A stretch of 6,418 nt of DNA from UBA10364 sp049611965 (lineage in GTDB: Bacteria > Bacteroidota > Bacteroidia > Flavobacteriales > Schleiferiaceae). This document shows, in pieces, positions 1 to 6,406 of this stretch. The notes under the pieces were generated by a model. That model had not been told where the DNA came from. It made no database searches and saw only the letters and a program-made list of their open reading frames with translations. The position numbers and the translations under genes were made by a program. How positions within the stretch are numbered: position 1 is the stretch's first letter; each line of letters begins with the position of its first letter. The stretch lies in assembly GCA_049611965.1 (NCBI GenBank), contig JBMZBC010000046.1:1-6418 (forward strand), written 5' to 3'.

Positions 1-1
1 A

Positions 2-523
2 CTTCAGAACCTTCATGAGCTTGTTATTGTGCAGTACCAAGGCGAATGTAAAGAGGTGCTTACTGTTCAACGAAACGAAAAGTCCTCTGAGGTAGCAATT
101 ACATTGATTGAAGCAGAGAATTTAACTTCGATATCCGGAGTACAAACACCTTCAATCGTCCAGCCGGTGCAAACAGCGAAAAAATATATCATCCAACCTT
201 CCTCGGGCTTGAACAAAAGCAATTTGCATTCTCTTCTCGCTCAACAGTTGGAATGGGAACGGCTCATCTTTGGAACCCTATACACGGGCAATAGGCTCCC
301 TAGCCCTAGTCCGTTCTATAAGGTGTTCGAAATAAAGTCGAGCTTCTCATCGGTAAAAAAAGTACAGTTAGAGGGCGCGTATGCTATAGAATCCATAGGA
401 TCGAAGATTACCGCCAAAGAACTTCGAAAACGCCTAAAATTAAAGGAAGGCCGGGAACAAAAACTCTTTTACTTGCAGAACGGAAGAACAAAACAGATTC
501 TCGAAGGTCATCTTATAGAGTAG
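2..523 (+). CDS. 3' end of an unrecognised protein gene, truncated by the window edge
   Basis: The reading frame is open from the first complete codon in the window to the TAG at 521-523, giving about 173 residues. A GTG at 29 could serve as a start, but the frame continues upstream without a stop (LQNLHELVIV precedes QYQGECKE), so I read this as the C-terminal part of a longer protein. I do not recognise the family. The visible part has no transmembrane segment. A Ser/Pro/Gln-containing linker-like stretch near the middle is followed by a Lys/Arg-rich C-terminal portion (ITAKELRKRLKLKEGREQ). The opening 'L..L.ELVIV' resembles the strand that closes carboxypeptidase-regulatory-like domains in Bacteroidota surface proteins, but that is a weak resemblance and only a guess. 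It lies 26 bases upstream of the T9SS cargo gene on the same strand, so co-transcription is plausible. It is confidently coding because of its length and normal composition; its function is unknown. Confidence 0.7.
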   Translation, partial: LQNLHELVIVQYQGECKEVLTVQRNEKSSEVAITLIEAENLTSISGVQTPSIVQPVQTAKKYIIQPSSGLNKSNLHSLLAQQLEWERLIFGTLYTGNRLPSPSPFYKVFEIKSSFSSVKKVQLEGAYAIESIGSKITAKELRKRLKLKEGREQKLFYLQNGRTKQILEGHLIE

Positions 524-549
524 GCACACTTTTTGGTTAATTTAGATGT

Positions 550-3500
550 ATGCGGAAATCCCTTTGGTGCTTTTTGATTGCGACGCTTTTTTGTACAAAT
601 ACGTTTGGGCAAGAAGCACTTTTTATTCCTAACGAAGGGCAATGGAACGAGGCGTTCACGCATAAAATGCCGCTGAAATATGGCGCCTTGTTTTTTCAAG
701 AAAACAGTATTCAATTTGTGCTAAAGGATGCCGCACAGATTGAAGATTTACACAGCCACGACATGCACGAGGCAGGTCTATCGCATCACGAAAGCGATCT
801 GAATTTCCATGTACTCAATATGGAATTCCTAGGAGCTTCAGAGGATATTGCCGTCGGCCATGATTTGGCAGGATTCAAACACAACTACTTTTTAGGAGAT
901 AATCCAGATGCATGGCGCTCAGGAGTAGAGCCCGCTAGAGGCTTAACTTATCAAGGCTTATATCCTAATGCCCTAGTCGATTTCCATACTCAAGACGGAC
1001 AATTGAAGTACGATTGGCATTTGAGCGATCCACAGGCCTTAGCAGATATTCGATGGAAGTACAATGGTGCTACCTCAGTAGAATTGCATCCTGAAGGACA
1101 TCTCATCGTTCATACCTCGGTAGGGCAATTTTATGAAAGCAACCCAGTTTCATGGGGATGGAAGAACGGCGAACGCATAGATTTCGGTAGTTGGTACGAA
1201 TTGTACAATGGACAAATTTCCTTTGGTGTTGAATCCATTGCCTACACCCTCGACAGTCTCGTGATAGATCCTCAGTTAATTTTCACCTCTTTTAGCGGTT
1301 CACTAACTGATAATTGGGGGTTTACAGCAACCTACGATGAGCAAGGTAGATTGTACGGCGGTGGTGTGGCCTTTGCAACAGGTTATGTCAGCACGGTTGG
1401 AGCATTTCAAACGGGTTATAACGGTTCAAGCGGTCCTTTTCAAGCGTTCTTACCAGACGTAACGGTTAGTGTATTTGATCCCAACGGAAACACCCTGCTT
1501 TACGCGAGCTATTTGGGCGGAACGAAAAGTGACCATCCGCATTCCATGGTAGTCAACTCCAATGGAGAACTCATCATTATGGGAACTACCGGTTCCAGCA
1601 ACTTTCCTACACAGAATGCCATACAATCGTCAAATGCAGGTGGTGCTACGGTAAATGTCAATGGCTACGAATTCGAAGATTCCGACTTATTTATAACGCG
1701 TTTCAACGCCACTGGATCTGCCTTGTTGAGTTCCACCTACCTCGGCGGTTCCGGCAATGACGGTATCAACATGAACATCAATAAAAACTACGGCGACGCA
1801 TCTCGAGGTGAAGTTGTAGTTGACGACAACGACAATATTTACATTACCGCATCTACCACTAGTACGAACTTTCCTACAACGAACTGTACGAGCTGTTCAA
1901 AGGCAGGTGGACAAGATGCAGTGGTCCTCAAGCTCAATCCCTCGGGAACAGCCATTCAATGGAGCAATTATTACGGCTCCACAGCAGATGATGCGGGATA
2001 CAGCGTTAAAGTACGCGGCTCAAATGTCTATATGTGTGGCGGTACCGAAGGAAATAATTTACCATCCACCACAGGCGCTTACAAGAGCAGTAAACAAGGT
2101 ACCGCAGAGGACGGATTTGTAGCTCGTTTTAATGCGGCATTAGGAAGCTTAACGAGGAGTACGTACGTGGGAACCTCTGATTATGACCAAACCTTTTTGT
2201 TGGATGTGGATAAACTTGGGAATGTATTTGTGTTTGGGCAAACCTTCGGAAACTATCCAATCACAGCCGGTTCCTGGGGAACTCCGCAATACAGGAAGCA
2301 GTTCATTCATAAGATTAGTGCAGATTTAAGCACAAGCATGGCCTCTACTGCCTTTGGCTCGCCGCAAGGCACGATTAACCTCGTTCCAACGGCCTTCAAC
2401 GTAGACGATTGTCTAAACATCCTACTTTCGGGCTGGGGAGGTGTCACCAATTCCGGTTTTGTACCTACCTCTGTAGATCAGCTGCCTACAAGCTCAGATG
2501 CGCTACAGACAGCTACCAACGGTTCGGACTTCTACTTTATGGTGCTCGGTAAAAACTTCACTTCGTTCGAATACGGCTCTTATTTTGGCGGTGCTTCAAG
2601 TGCGGAGCATGTAGATGGCGGAACCTCTCGCTTTGACGATAGAGGTCGGATTTATCAGGCCGTCTGCGCAGGCTGCGGGGGTAACGACGATCTTCCAACC
2701 ACTCCGGGTGCTTTCTCTCAGTCGAATAACAGCAGTAATTGTAACCTTGGAGTGATTAAGTTGGACTTTGAAACAGGTATAGAGGCGATAGCCGATGTTG
2801 ATTTTGATTACCTGATAGATACTACCTGTTATGAGTTGACCCTGCGCCTGTCTAACAGCAGCGTGAATGCCAATGCCTATTTCTGGGATTTCGACCAAGG
2901 CGATACTTCAAATCTTGTCGAACCTGTGGTTACATTTCCGAATCTTGGGACATACGAGGTAATGCTCGTTGCAATTGATACGGTGTGTGATAGCTATGAT
3001 ACTACGTACATAACTATTGAACATGATACGGCTAATTTCCCAACTGCGCTATGGACACCAGATTATGTGAGCTGTGATCTATTCAAGGAAGTGGTATTTA
3101 CAGAGAGCCTTGGGGATGCAGATTACTTTGAATTCAATTTTGGCGACGGGACTACACTCGTGACTTCGAATCAAACGGTTCAGCATGCCTACCCTTCCAC
3201 GGGCACCTTCATTACTACAATTACTGCGCGGGATTCATTCTGTGATGTAAGCGCACAAACCGTCCACACTATTGTGTTTGATAACGATGCTAACGTCCCC
3301 ACTGTGAATGTATTCACAGACAGTTGTAGGTACGGAGGTGTAGATGTGGTTTATACCAATGTAGATAGCACCATGATCTTCCAATGGGACTTCAGTGGAA
3401 CGCCGGATACCGGTATGATTCCAACGTTCAGGTACCCTGAATCTGGATTAGAAAATGTTACCTTGACCATCACCGATACTATCTGCAATCGAGACTACGA

Positions 3501-3798
3501 TTTCGATTTCTTAGCGGATATCGTGCGCATTGATGGACGTGTATTTATCCCAACTGCCTTCACACCTAATGGAGACAATAACAACGAAGAGTTTAAAATA
3601 TTCGGAAACAGTTGTCTAGAGGATCCTATTTTCATCATTTACGACAGTTGGGGCAATGAAGTATTCAGAAGTGAAGATCCGTTCCAAGTGTTCTGGGATG
3701 GAACCTTCGATGGAAAAGCTGTACCACAAGACGTGTATACCTACAGGTTTACTGGTGGTGACGAGATTCGAATGGGTACGATAACGGTAATACGCTAA
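550..3798 (+). CDS. Large secreted T9SS cargo protein: DUF7948-like domain, seven SBBP-like repeats, three PKD-like domains, type B sorting domain
   Basis: A 1082-residue multidomain protein predicted to be exported by Sec and then by the type IX secretion system. Residues 1-20 form a type I signal peptide (MRKS, hydrophobic core, cleavage likely after TFG before QEA); there is no good lipobox. Residues 24-240 match the DUF7948-type N-terminal domain, beginning with the characteristic NEGQW and including a His-rich loop at 68-87. Seven 'YLGG...D....G.....G.T...FPTT.GA' (SBBP, beta-propeller) repeats start near residues 243, 316, 392, 469, 534, 596 and 673. Three PKD-like domains follow at about 750-825, 831-910 and 917-995, with core motifs FWDFDQGD, FNFGDGT and QWDFSGT. 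Residues 997-1082 are the type B (CHU_C, gliding-motility-associated) C-terminal sorting domain, with FIPTAFTPNGDN, YDSWGNEVF, WDGTFDGK and a terminal GTITVIR. The ATG at 550 is chosen because it directly precedes the signal peptide; no clear Shine-Dalgarno sequence is present. The likely role is structural, adhesive or binding at the surface; no catalytic motif is visible. Its ligand is unknown. Confidence 0.95.
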   Translation: MRKSLWCFLIATLFCTNTFGQEALFIPNEGQWNEAFTHKMPLKYGALFFQENSIQFVLKDAAQIEDLHSHDMHEAGLSHHESDLNFHVLNMEFLGASEDIAVGHDLAGFKHNYFLGDNPDAWRSGVEPARGLTYQGLYPNALVDFHTQDGQLKYDWHLSDPQALADIRWKYNGATSVELHPEGHLIVHTSVGQFYESNPVSWGWKNGERIDFGSWYELYNGQISFGVESIAYTLDSLVIDPQLIFTSFSGSLTDNWGFTATYDEQGRLYGGGVAFATGYVSTVGAFQTGYNGSSGPFQAFLPDVTVSVFDPNGNTLLYASYLGGTKSDHPHSMVVNSNGELIIMGTTGSSNFPTQNAIQSSNAGGATVNVNGYEFEDSDLFITRFNATGSALLSSTYLGGSGNDGINMNINKNYGDASRGEVVVDDNDNIYITASTTSTNFPTTNCTSCSKAGGQDAVVLKLNPSGTAIQWSNYYGSTADDAGYSVKVRGSNVYMCGGTEGNNLPSTTGAYKSSKQGTAEDGFVARFNAALGSLTRSTYVGTSDYDQTFLLDVDKLGNVFVFGQTFGNYPITAGSWGTPQYRKQFIHKISADLSTSMASTAFGSPQGTINLVPTAFNVDDCLNILLSGWGGVTNSGFVPTSVDQLPTSSDALQTATNGSDFYFMVLGKNFTSFEYGSYFGGASSAEHVDGGTSRFDDRGRIYQAVCAGCGGNDDLPTTPGAFSQSNNSSNCNLGVIKLDFETGIEAIADVDFDYLIDTTCYELTLRLSNSSVNANAYFWDFDQGDTSNLVEPVVTFPNLGTYEVMLVAIDTVCDSYDTTYITIEHDTANFPTALWTPDYVSCDLFKEVVFTESLGDADYFEFNFGDGTTLVTSNQTVQHAYPSTGTFITTITARDSFCDVSAQTVHTIVFDNDANVPTVNVFTDSCRYGGVDVVYTNVDSTMIFQWDFSGTPDTGMIPTFRYPESGLENVTLTITDTICNRDYDFDFLADIVRIDGRVFIPTAFTPNGDNNNEEFKIFGNSCLEDPIFIIYDSWGNEVFRSEDPFQVFWDGTFDGKAVPQDVYTYRFTGGDEIRMGTITVIR
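1276..2715 (+). repeat. Seven degenerate SBBP-type protein repeats (predicted beta-propeller)
   Basis: Within the secreted protein, a degenerate motif recurs seven times at intervals of 62 to 77 residues. Each unit has an aromatic/Gly strand (FTSFSG, YASYLGG, SSTYLGG, SNYYGS, RSTYVGT, ASTAFGS, YGSYFGG), then an Asp-rich turn, a 'D..G.(I/L/V)Y..G.T' strand and an 'N(F/L/Y)P(T/I)' closure. Repeats 2, 3 and 7 are the cleanest; repeats 1, 5 and 6 are diverged. This is repetition at protein level only; the DNA is too diverged to recombine. Seven units fit a closed seven-bladed propeller, which is inference. Confidence 0.75.
3538..3795 (+). other. Type B C-terminal sorting domain of the T9SS cargo protein
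   Basis: The last 86 residues of the secreted protein carry the signature of the gliding-motility-associated C-terminal domain: FIPTAFTPNGDN at the start, then a FKIFGN strand, IIYDSWGNEVF, FWDGTFDGK, and 'VYTYRF' before the terminal GTITVIR. In known T9SS proteins this domain directs passage through the outer-membrane translocon; type B cargo such as SprB needs PorP/SprF-family partners. No porP/sprF gene is visible here. One cysteine (residue 1022) lies inside it. Confidence 0.93.
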
Positions 3799-3805
3799 TT
3801 ACGCT
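3791..3805. other. Convergent gene junction with abutting stop codons
   Basis: The TAA of the plus-strand cargo gene (3796-3798) is immediately followed by the reverse complement of the TAA of the minus-strand desulfurase gene (3799-3801), so the two stops form the palindrome TAATTA with no intergenic base. A direct repeat TACGCT (3791-3796 and 3800-3805) flanks AAT. I see no strong hairpin with a T-run in either direction, so any termination signal must lie inside the opposing coding region, or transcripts overlap. Confidence 0.85.
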
Positions 3806-4944
3806 TCTTTTTCTACCGCGTAGATTTCGCGAACAGCATTGAGGAATCCCTCAGCACATTCTTTCGTGTTGAACTTGCTAAAAGAGACTCTAACAGGCTG
3901 ATATTCAGATGTCCATTCTCCTAACGCACGTATCACGTGTGAGCCTTGATTCGAGCCTGAGGTACAGGCCGAACCCCCACTAACATTGATACCTTTCATG
4001 TCCAAAGAGAACGTGAGCATGTCATTGTTAGATTTAGGAAAGGCTATGGACAATACGGTATATAAGCTCTTGTCCAATTCCGAACTGCGTCCAAAGAATC
4101 GAACGCCAGGAACTATAGCCTGAACCTCATCGATGATATGTTGCTTTAGACCCTCTACCTTCTTTTGGTCTTCAGCCATCTCAGCGGTGGCAATCTCAAA
4201 GGCTTTACCCAAAGCGCAAATCCCAATGGTATTCTCTGTTCCTGCACGCATATTGCGTTCTTGTGCACCGCCTTGAATCAATGGTTTAATTTTTAGACCT
4301 GAGCGTACATACGCAAAACCAATGCCTTTAGGACCGTGGATTTTATGCGCCGAGCACGTCAAAAAATCATAAGGCGTCTCACTCACATTTATGGGAAGGT
4401 GTCCCATGGCCTGAACGGTATCTGAGTGGAACAGCGCATCGTATTGTTGACACAAGGCCCCTATTTCATCCACGGGATTCAAGTTGCCAATCTCGTTGTT
4501 TGCAAACATGAGCGAGACCAACGTCTTCGGTCCCTGCTTGAGTAACGCTTCAAGTTCATTCAAATCGATATCTCCATGTTCATTTACGGAGAGGTATGCA
4601 GCTTCTACTTCACCGCGCTCAACCATAAACTCTACGGGATGACCCACGGCGTGGTGTTCAATAGTCGTAGTGATAATGCGTTTCACACCAAGATCACGAA
4701 CACTGCAAAACAGGGCCATGTTATCGGCTTCAGTACCTCCTGAAGTAAAGAAGATTTCGCTGGGTTGTGCTCCAATAGTCTGCGCAATGCGCTTGCGAAC
4801 TACCTCTACCTCCACCTTGGCACCTCGGCCACTGATGTGGGTCGAAGATGGGTTACCGAAGTTCTCCATCATTCGGATCATCTCCTCTTTGACGCGAGGT
4901 TCTAGCGGGGTTGTGGCAGCGTTGTCTAAGAATATTACACCCAT
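3799..4944 (-). CDS. Cysteine desulfurase, group I (NifS/IscS-like), PLP-dependent
   Basis: A 381-residue aminotransferase class V enzyme that removes sulfur from L-cysteine, giving alanine and a persulfide on the enzyme for Fe-S cluster assembly or tRNA thiolation in the cytoplasm. Visible residues: the N-terminal substrate motif LDNAATTP (6-13); NFGNPSSTH (28-36); the PLP phosphate-binding loop SGGTEADN (68-75); TIEHHAVGHP with the ring-stacking His at 97; HSDTVQ (173-178) with PLP-contacting Asp175 and Gln178; the Schiff-base Lys201 in SAHKIHGPKG; RAGTENTIGI (233-242); and the catalytic Cys327 in SGGSACTSGS, of the long-loop group I type. All key residues are intact. It ends soon after the small domain, without the C-terminal extension that contacts IscU in E. 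coli IscS, so it is closer to YrvO/NifS-like members. The ATG at 4944 starts just before the first conserved motif. It lies 56 bases downstream of glmM on the same strand, with a possible promoter of its own. No iscU, suf, nif or mnmA gene is in view, so the sulfur acceptor is unknown. Confidence 0.95.
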   Translation of the reverse strand: MGVIFLDNAATTPLEPRVKEEMIRMMENFGNPSSTHISGRGAKVEVEVVRKRIAQTIGAQPSEIFFTSGGTEADNMALFCSVRDLGVKRIITTTIEHHAVGHPVEFMVERGEVEAAYLSVNEHGDIDLNELEALLKQGPKTLVSLMFANNEIGNLNPVDEIGALCQQYDALFHSDTVQAMGHLPINVSETPYDFLTCSAHKIHGPKGIGFAYVRSGLKIKPLIQGGAQERNMRAGTENTIGICALGKAFEIATAEMAEDQKKVEGLKQHIIDEVQAIVPGVRFFGRSSELDKSLYTVLSIAFPKSNNDMLTFSLDMKGINVSGGSACTSGSNQGSHVIRALGEWTSEYQPVRVSFSKFNTKECAEGFLNAVREIYAVEKEA

Positions 4945-4970
4945 GGTGGTTCTGAAGTAAGTGTTCCCCC

Positions 4971-4978
4971 CAAAGATA
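4971..4978 (-). promoter_or_regulatory. Candidate Bacteroidota -7 promoter element before the cysteine desulfurase gene
   Basis: On the minus strand the gap between glmM and the desulfurase gene contains TATCTTTG, an exact match to the TAnnTTTG -7 consensus of Bacteroidota housekeeping promoters. It sits 26 bases before the ATG and runs into six Gs (4966-4971 on the plus strand read as C), near where transcription would start. I cannot find a TTG/TTTG -33 element at the expected distance upstream, so this is half a promoter. The leader before the ATG has no Shine-Dalgarno sequence, as is usual in this phylum. Confidence 0.4.
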
Positions 4979-5000
4979 GAACGAAACGTGAAATTTTAGA

Positions 5001-6380
5001 TTATTTGGCTAAAGCTTCAAGTTCTTGGATGAATCGCTCTCCCAATTCCATGGCTTCAGCCGTACTTGGTGCCTCTGTATAGATTCGAATGATTGGCTCC
5101 GTATTTGACTTTCTCATATGTACCCAACGGTCTGACCACGTGATTTTTACACCATCAATAGTACTTAGCTCTTCGTGCTGATATTGACCTGCGATAGTTG
5201 CAAGCAGGGCATCGACATCAAGTCCCGGAGTGAGCTCTATCTTTTGTTTACCCATAAAGTATTGAGGGTATGAGGCTTTTAATTCACTGAGCGTTTTTCC
5301 TGTTTTCGCTAAATGCGTAAGTGCTAAAGCGATACCAACTAAGGCATCACGACCGTAATGCAATTCGGGCAGAATGATGCCTCCGTTACCCTCTCCCCCC
5401 AGAATGCTATTGGTAGCCTTCATCTCGTTGACCACATTGACTTCGCCTACTGCAGAAGCCGAATAGGTTGAGCCCTTAGATTCGGCCAAATCCCTCAAGG
5501 CTTTGGAAGAACTCATATTGCTTACTACGTGGCTTTTTGTGTGCTCAAGCAGGTAATCGGCAACAAGTACGAGTGTGTATTCCTCGCCGAACATCTTCCC
5601 TTTTTCATCTACAAAAGCCAAGCGATCCACATCAGGATCAACCACAATCCCCATGTTGTACTTTCCTGAGGCGCATTCTTCAATGATTTCCGTCAGATGT
5701 TTCTCAAGGGGTTCTGGATTGTGGGGAAATTGGCCCGTAGGTTCAGGATACAGATTATTGTAGGTCACCCCCATCTTATCTAAAAGCATTGGTATGGCCA
5801 CTGAACCTGAACTATGTACTGCGTCTATGACTACATTGAATTTCTGATTGGCTACGAGCGTTGCATCGACCGTGTCAAGCGCTAATATCTGATCAATATG
5901 CCATTGGAGTCCGTCTTTATCTTTGGCGACGGTGCCTAAATCGTCCACTTCAGCAAAAGTGATTTCGTCACTCTCTGCGAGCGCAAGGATTTCTGCACCA
6001 TCCGCACCGCTCACAAATTCGCCTTTTTCATTCAACAACTTGAGTGCATTCCATTGTTTGGGGTTGTGGGAGGCTGTTAAAATGATACCGCCCTGTGCGT
6101 TGTACCTCGGCACTAGCATTTCAACCGTCGGCGTGGTGCTCAAGCCTGTATTAATTACATCAATACCCAAGCCTTGCAGTGTGGAAACCACTAAATTTTC
6201 AATCATTTGACCGGAAGGGCGTGCATCGCGACCAATAACTACTGTACATTCACCGTGTCTCTTTTTCAGCCAAGCACCATAGCCCGCAGCAAATTTCACT
6301 GCGTCCATAGGAGTCAAATTATCACCTGCTCCACCGCCGATAGTTCCTCGAATACCTGATATACTCTTGATTAAAGTCAT
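5001..6380 (-). CDS. glmM: Phosphoglucosamine mutase (alpha-D-phosphohexomutase family)
   Basis: A 459-residue cytoplasmic enzyme predicted to convert glucosamine-6-phosphate to glucosamine-1-phosphate, the step before UDP-GlcNAc formation for peptidoglycan and LPS. The length fits the four-domain family. The N-terminal SISGIRGTIGG and GRDARPSG (50-57) are typical. The phosphoserine loop is TASHNP (102-107), with Ser104 as the catalytic residue. The Mg-binding loop is DPDVDR (248-253). The sugar-specificity loop reads GGEGNGG (328-334), and the phosphate-binding loop in domain IV is RKSNTEPIIRI (423-433). The last two differ from E. coli-type GlmM (GEQSGH, RxSGTEP) but resemble Bacteroidota and archaeal members. 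The ATG at 6380 is chosen because the conserved N-terminus begins there. Phosphomannomutase or phosphoglucomutase activity, or dual specificity, cannot be excluded from sequence alone; glmM is the likeliest name because the N-terminus is so close to flavobacterial GlmM. Confidence 0.88.
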   Translation of the reverse strand: MTLIKSISGIRGTIGGGAGDNLTPMDAVKFAAGYGAWLKKRHGECTVVIGRDARPSGQMIENLVVSTLQGLGIDVINTGLSTTPTVEMLVPRYNAQGGIILTASHNPKQWNALKLLNEKGEFVSGADGAEILALAESDEITFAEVDDLGTVAKDKDGLQWHIDQILALDTVDATLVANQKFNVVIDAVHSSGSVAIPMLLDKMGVTYNNLYPEPTGQFPHNPEPLEKHLTEIIEECASGKYNMGIVVDPDVDRLAFVDEKGKMFGEEYTLVLVADYLLEHTKSHVVSNMSSSKALRDLAESKGSTYSASAVGEVNVVNEMKATNSILGGEGNGGIILPELHYGRDALVGIALALTHLAKTGKTLSELKASYPQYFMGKQKIELTPGLDVDALLATIAGQYQHEELSTIDGVKITWSDRWVHMRKSNTEPIIRIYTEAPSTAEAMELGERFIQELEALAK

Positions 6381-6398
6381 GGTTAAATGGTTTTACAG

Positions 6399-6406
6399 CG
6401 AAGATA
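6399..6406 (-). promoter_or_regulatory. Weak candidate -7 element before glmM
   Basis: The minus strand reads TATCTTCG, matching five of the six fixed positions of TAnnTTTG, 18 bases before the glmM ATG. The -33 region would lie outside the window, so this cannot be judged further. No Shine-Dalgarno sequence precedes the ATG. Confidence 0.2.

Noticed and set aside
546..548. ATG four bases before the chosen start of the secreted-protein gene
   Set aside because: It is in a different frame and would not produce the signal peptide.
550..612. Lipoprotein signal peptide for the large secreted protein
   Set aside because: The cysteine in TLFC lacks the small residue required at -1 of a lipobox, whereas TFG before QEA is a good type I cleavage site.
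508..714. 68-codon open frame on the minus strand
   Set aside because: It overlaps the signal peptide region of the well-supported secreted-protein gene, resembles no known family, and is basic in composition as expected of an antisense frame.
1820..2122. 100-codon plus-strand frame inside the secreted-protein gene
   Set aside because: It lies in another frame of the propeller repeats; its Thr/Gln/Arg-rich sequence is a shadow of the repeat codons.
2596..2898. 100-codon minus-strand frame opposite the end of the propeller region
   Set aside because: It is fully antisense to conserved repeat and PKD sequence, with no start signal or family resemblance.
3775..3850. Bidirectional terminator at the convergent junction
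   Set aside because: The apparent symmetry is a direct repeat (TACGCT) and a six-base palindrome; a CGCG/CGCG pair at about 3826-3840 gives only a four-base stem.
3799..4944. Desulfurase as DndA of a DNA phosphorothioation system
   Set aside because: No dndB, dndC, dndD or dndE-like gene is beside it; its neighbours are glmM and a T9SS cargo gene, fitting a housekeeping enzyme.
4670..4960. 96-codon plus-strand frame opposite the 5' end of the desulfurase gene
   Set aside because: It is antisense to conserved PLP-enzyme motifs and its composition is that of a reverse-frame shadow.
5575..6210. Two plus-strand frames (5575-5763 and 5923-6210) opposite glmM
   Set aside because: Both are antisense to conserved mutase motifs and have Ser/Pro-rich shadow-like translations.
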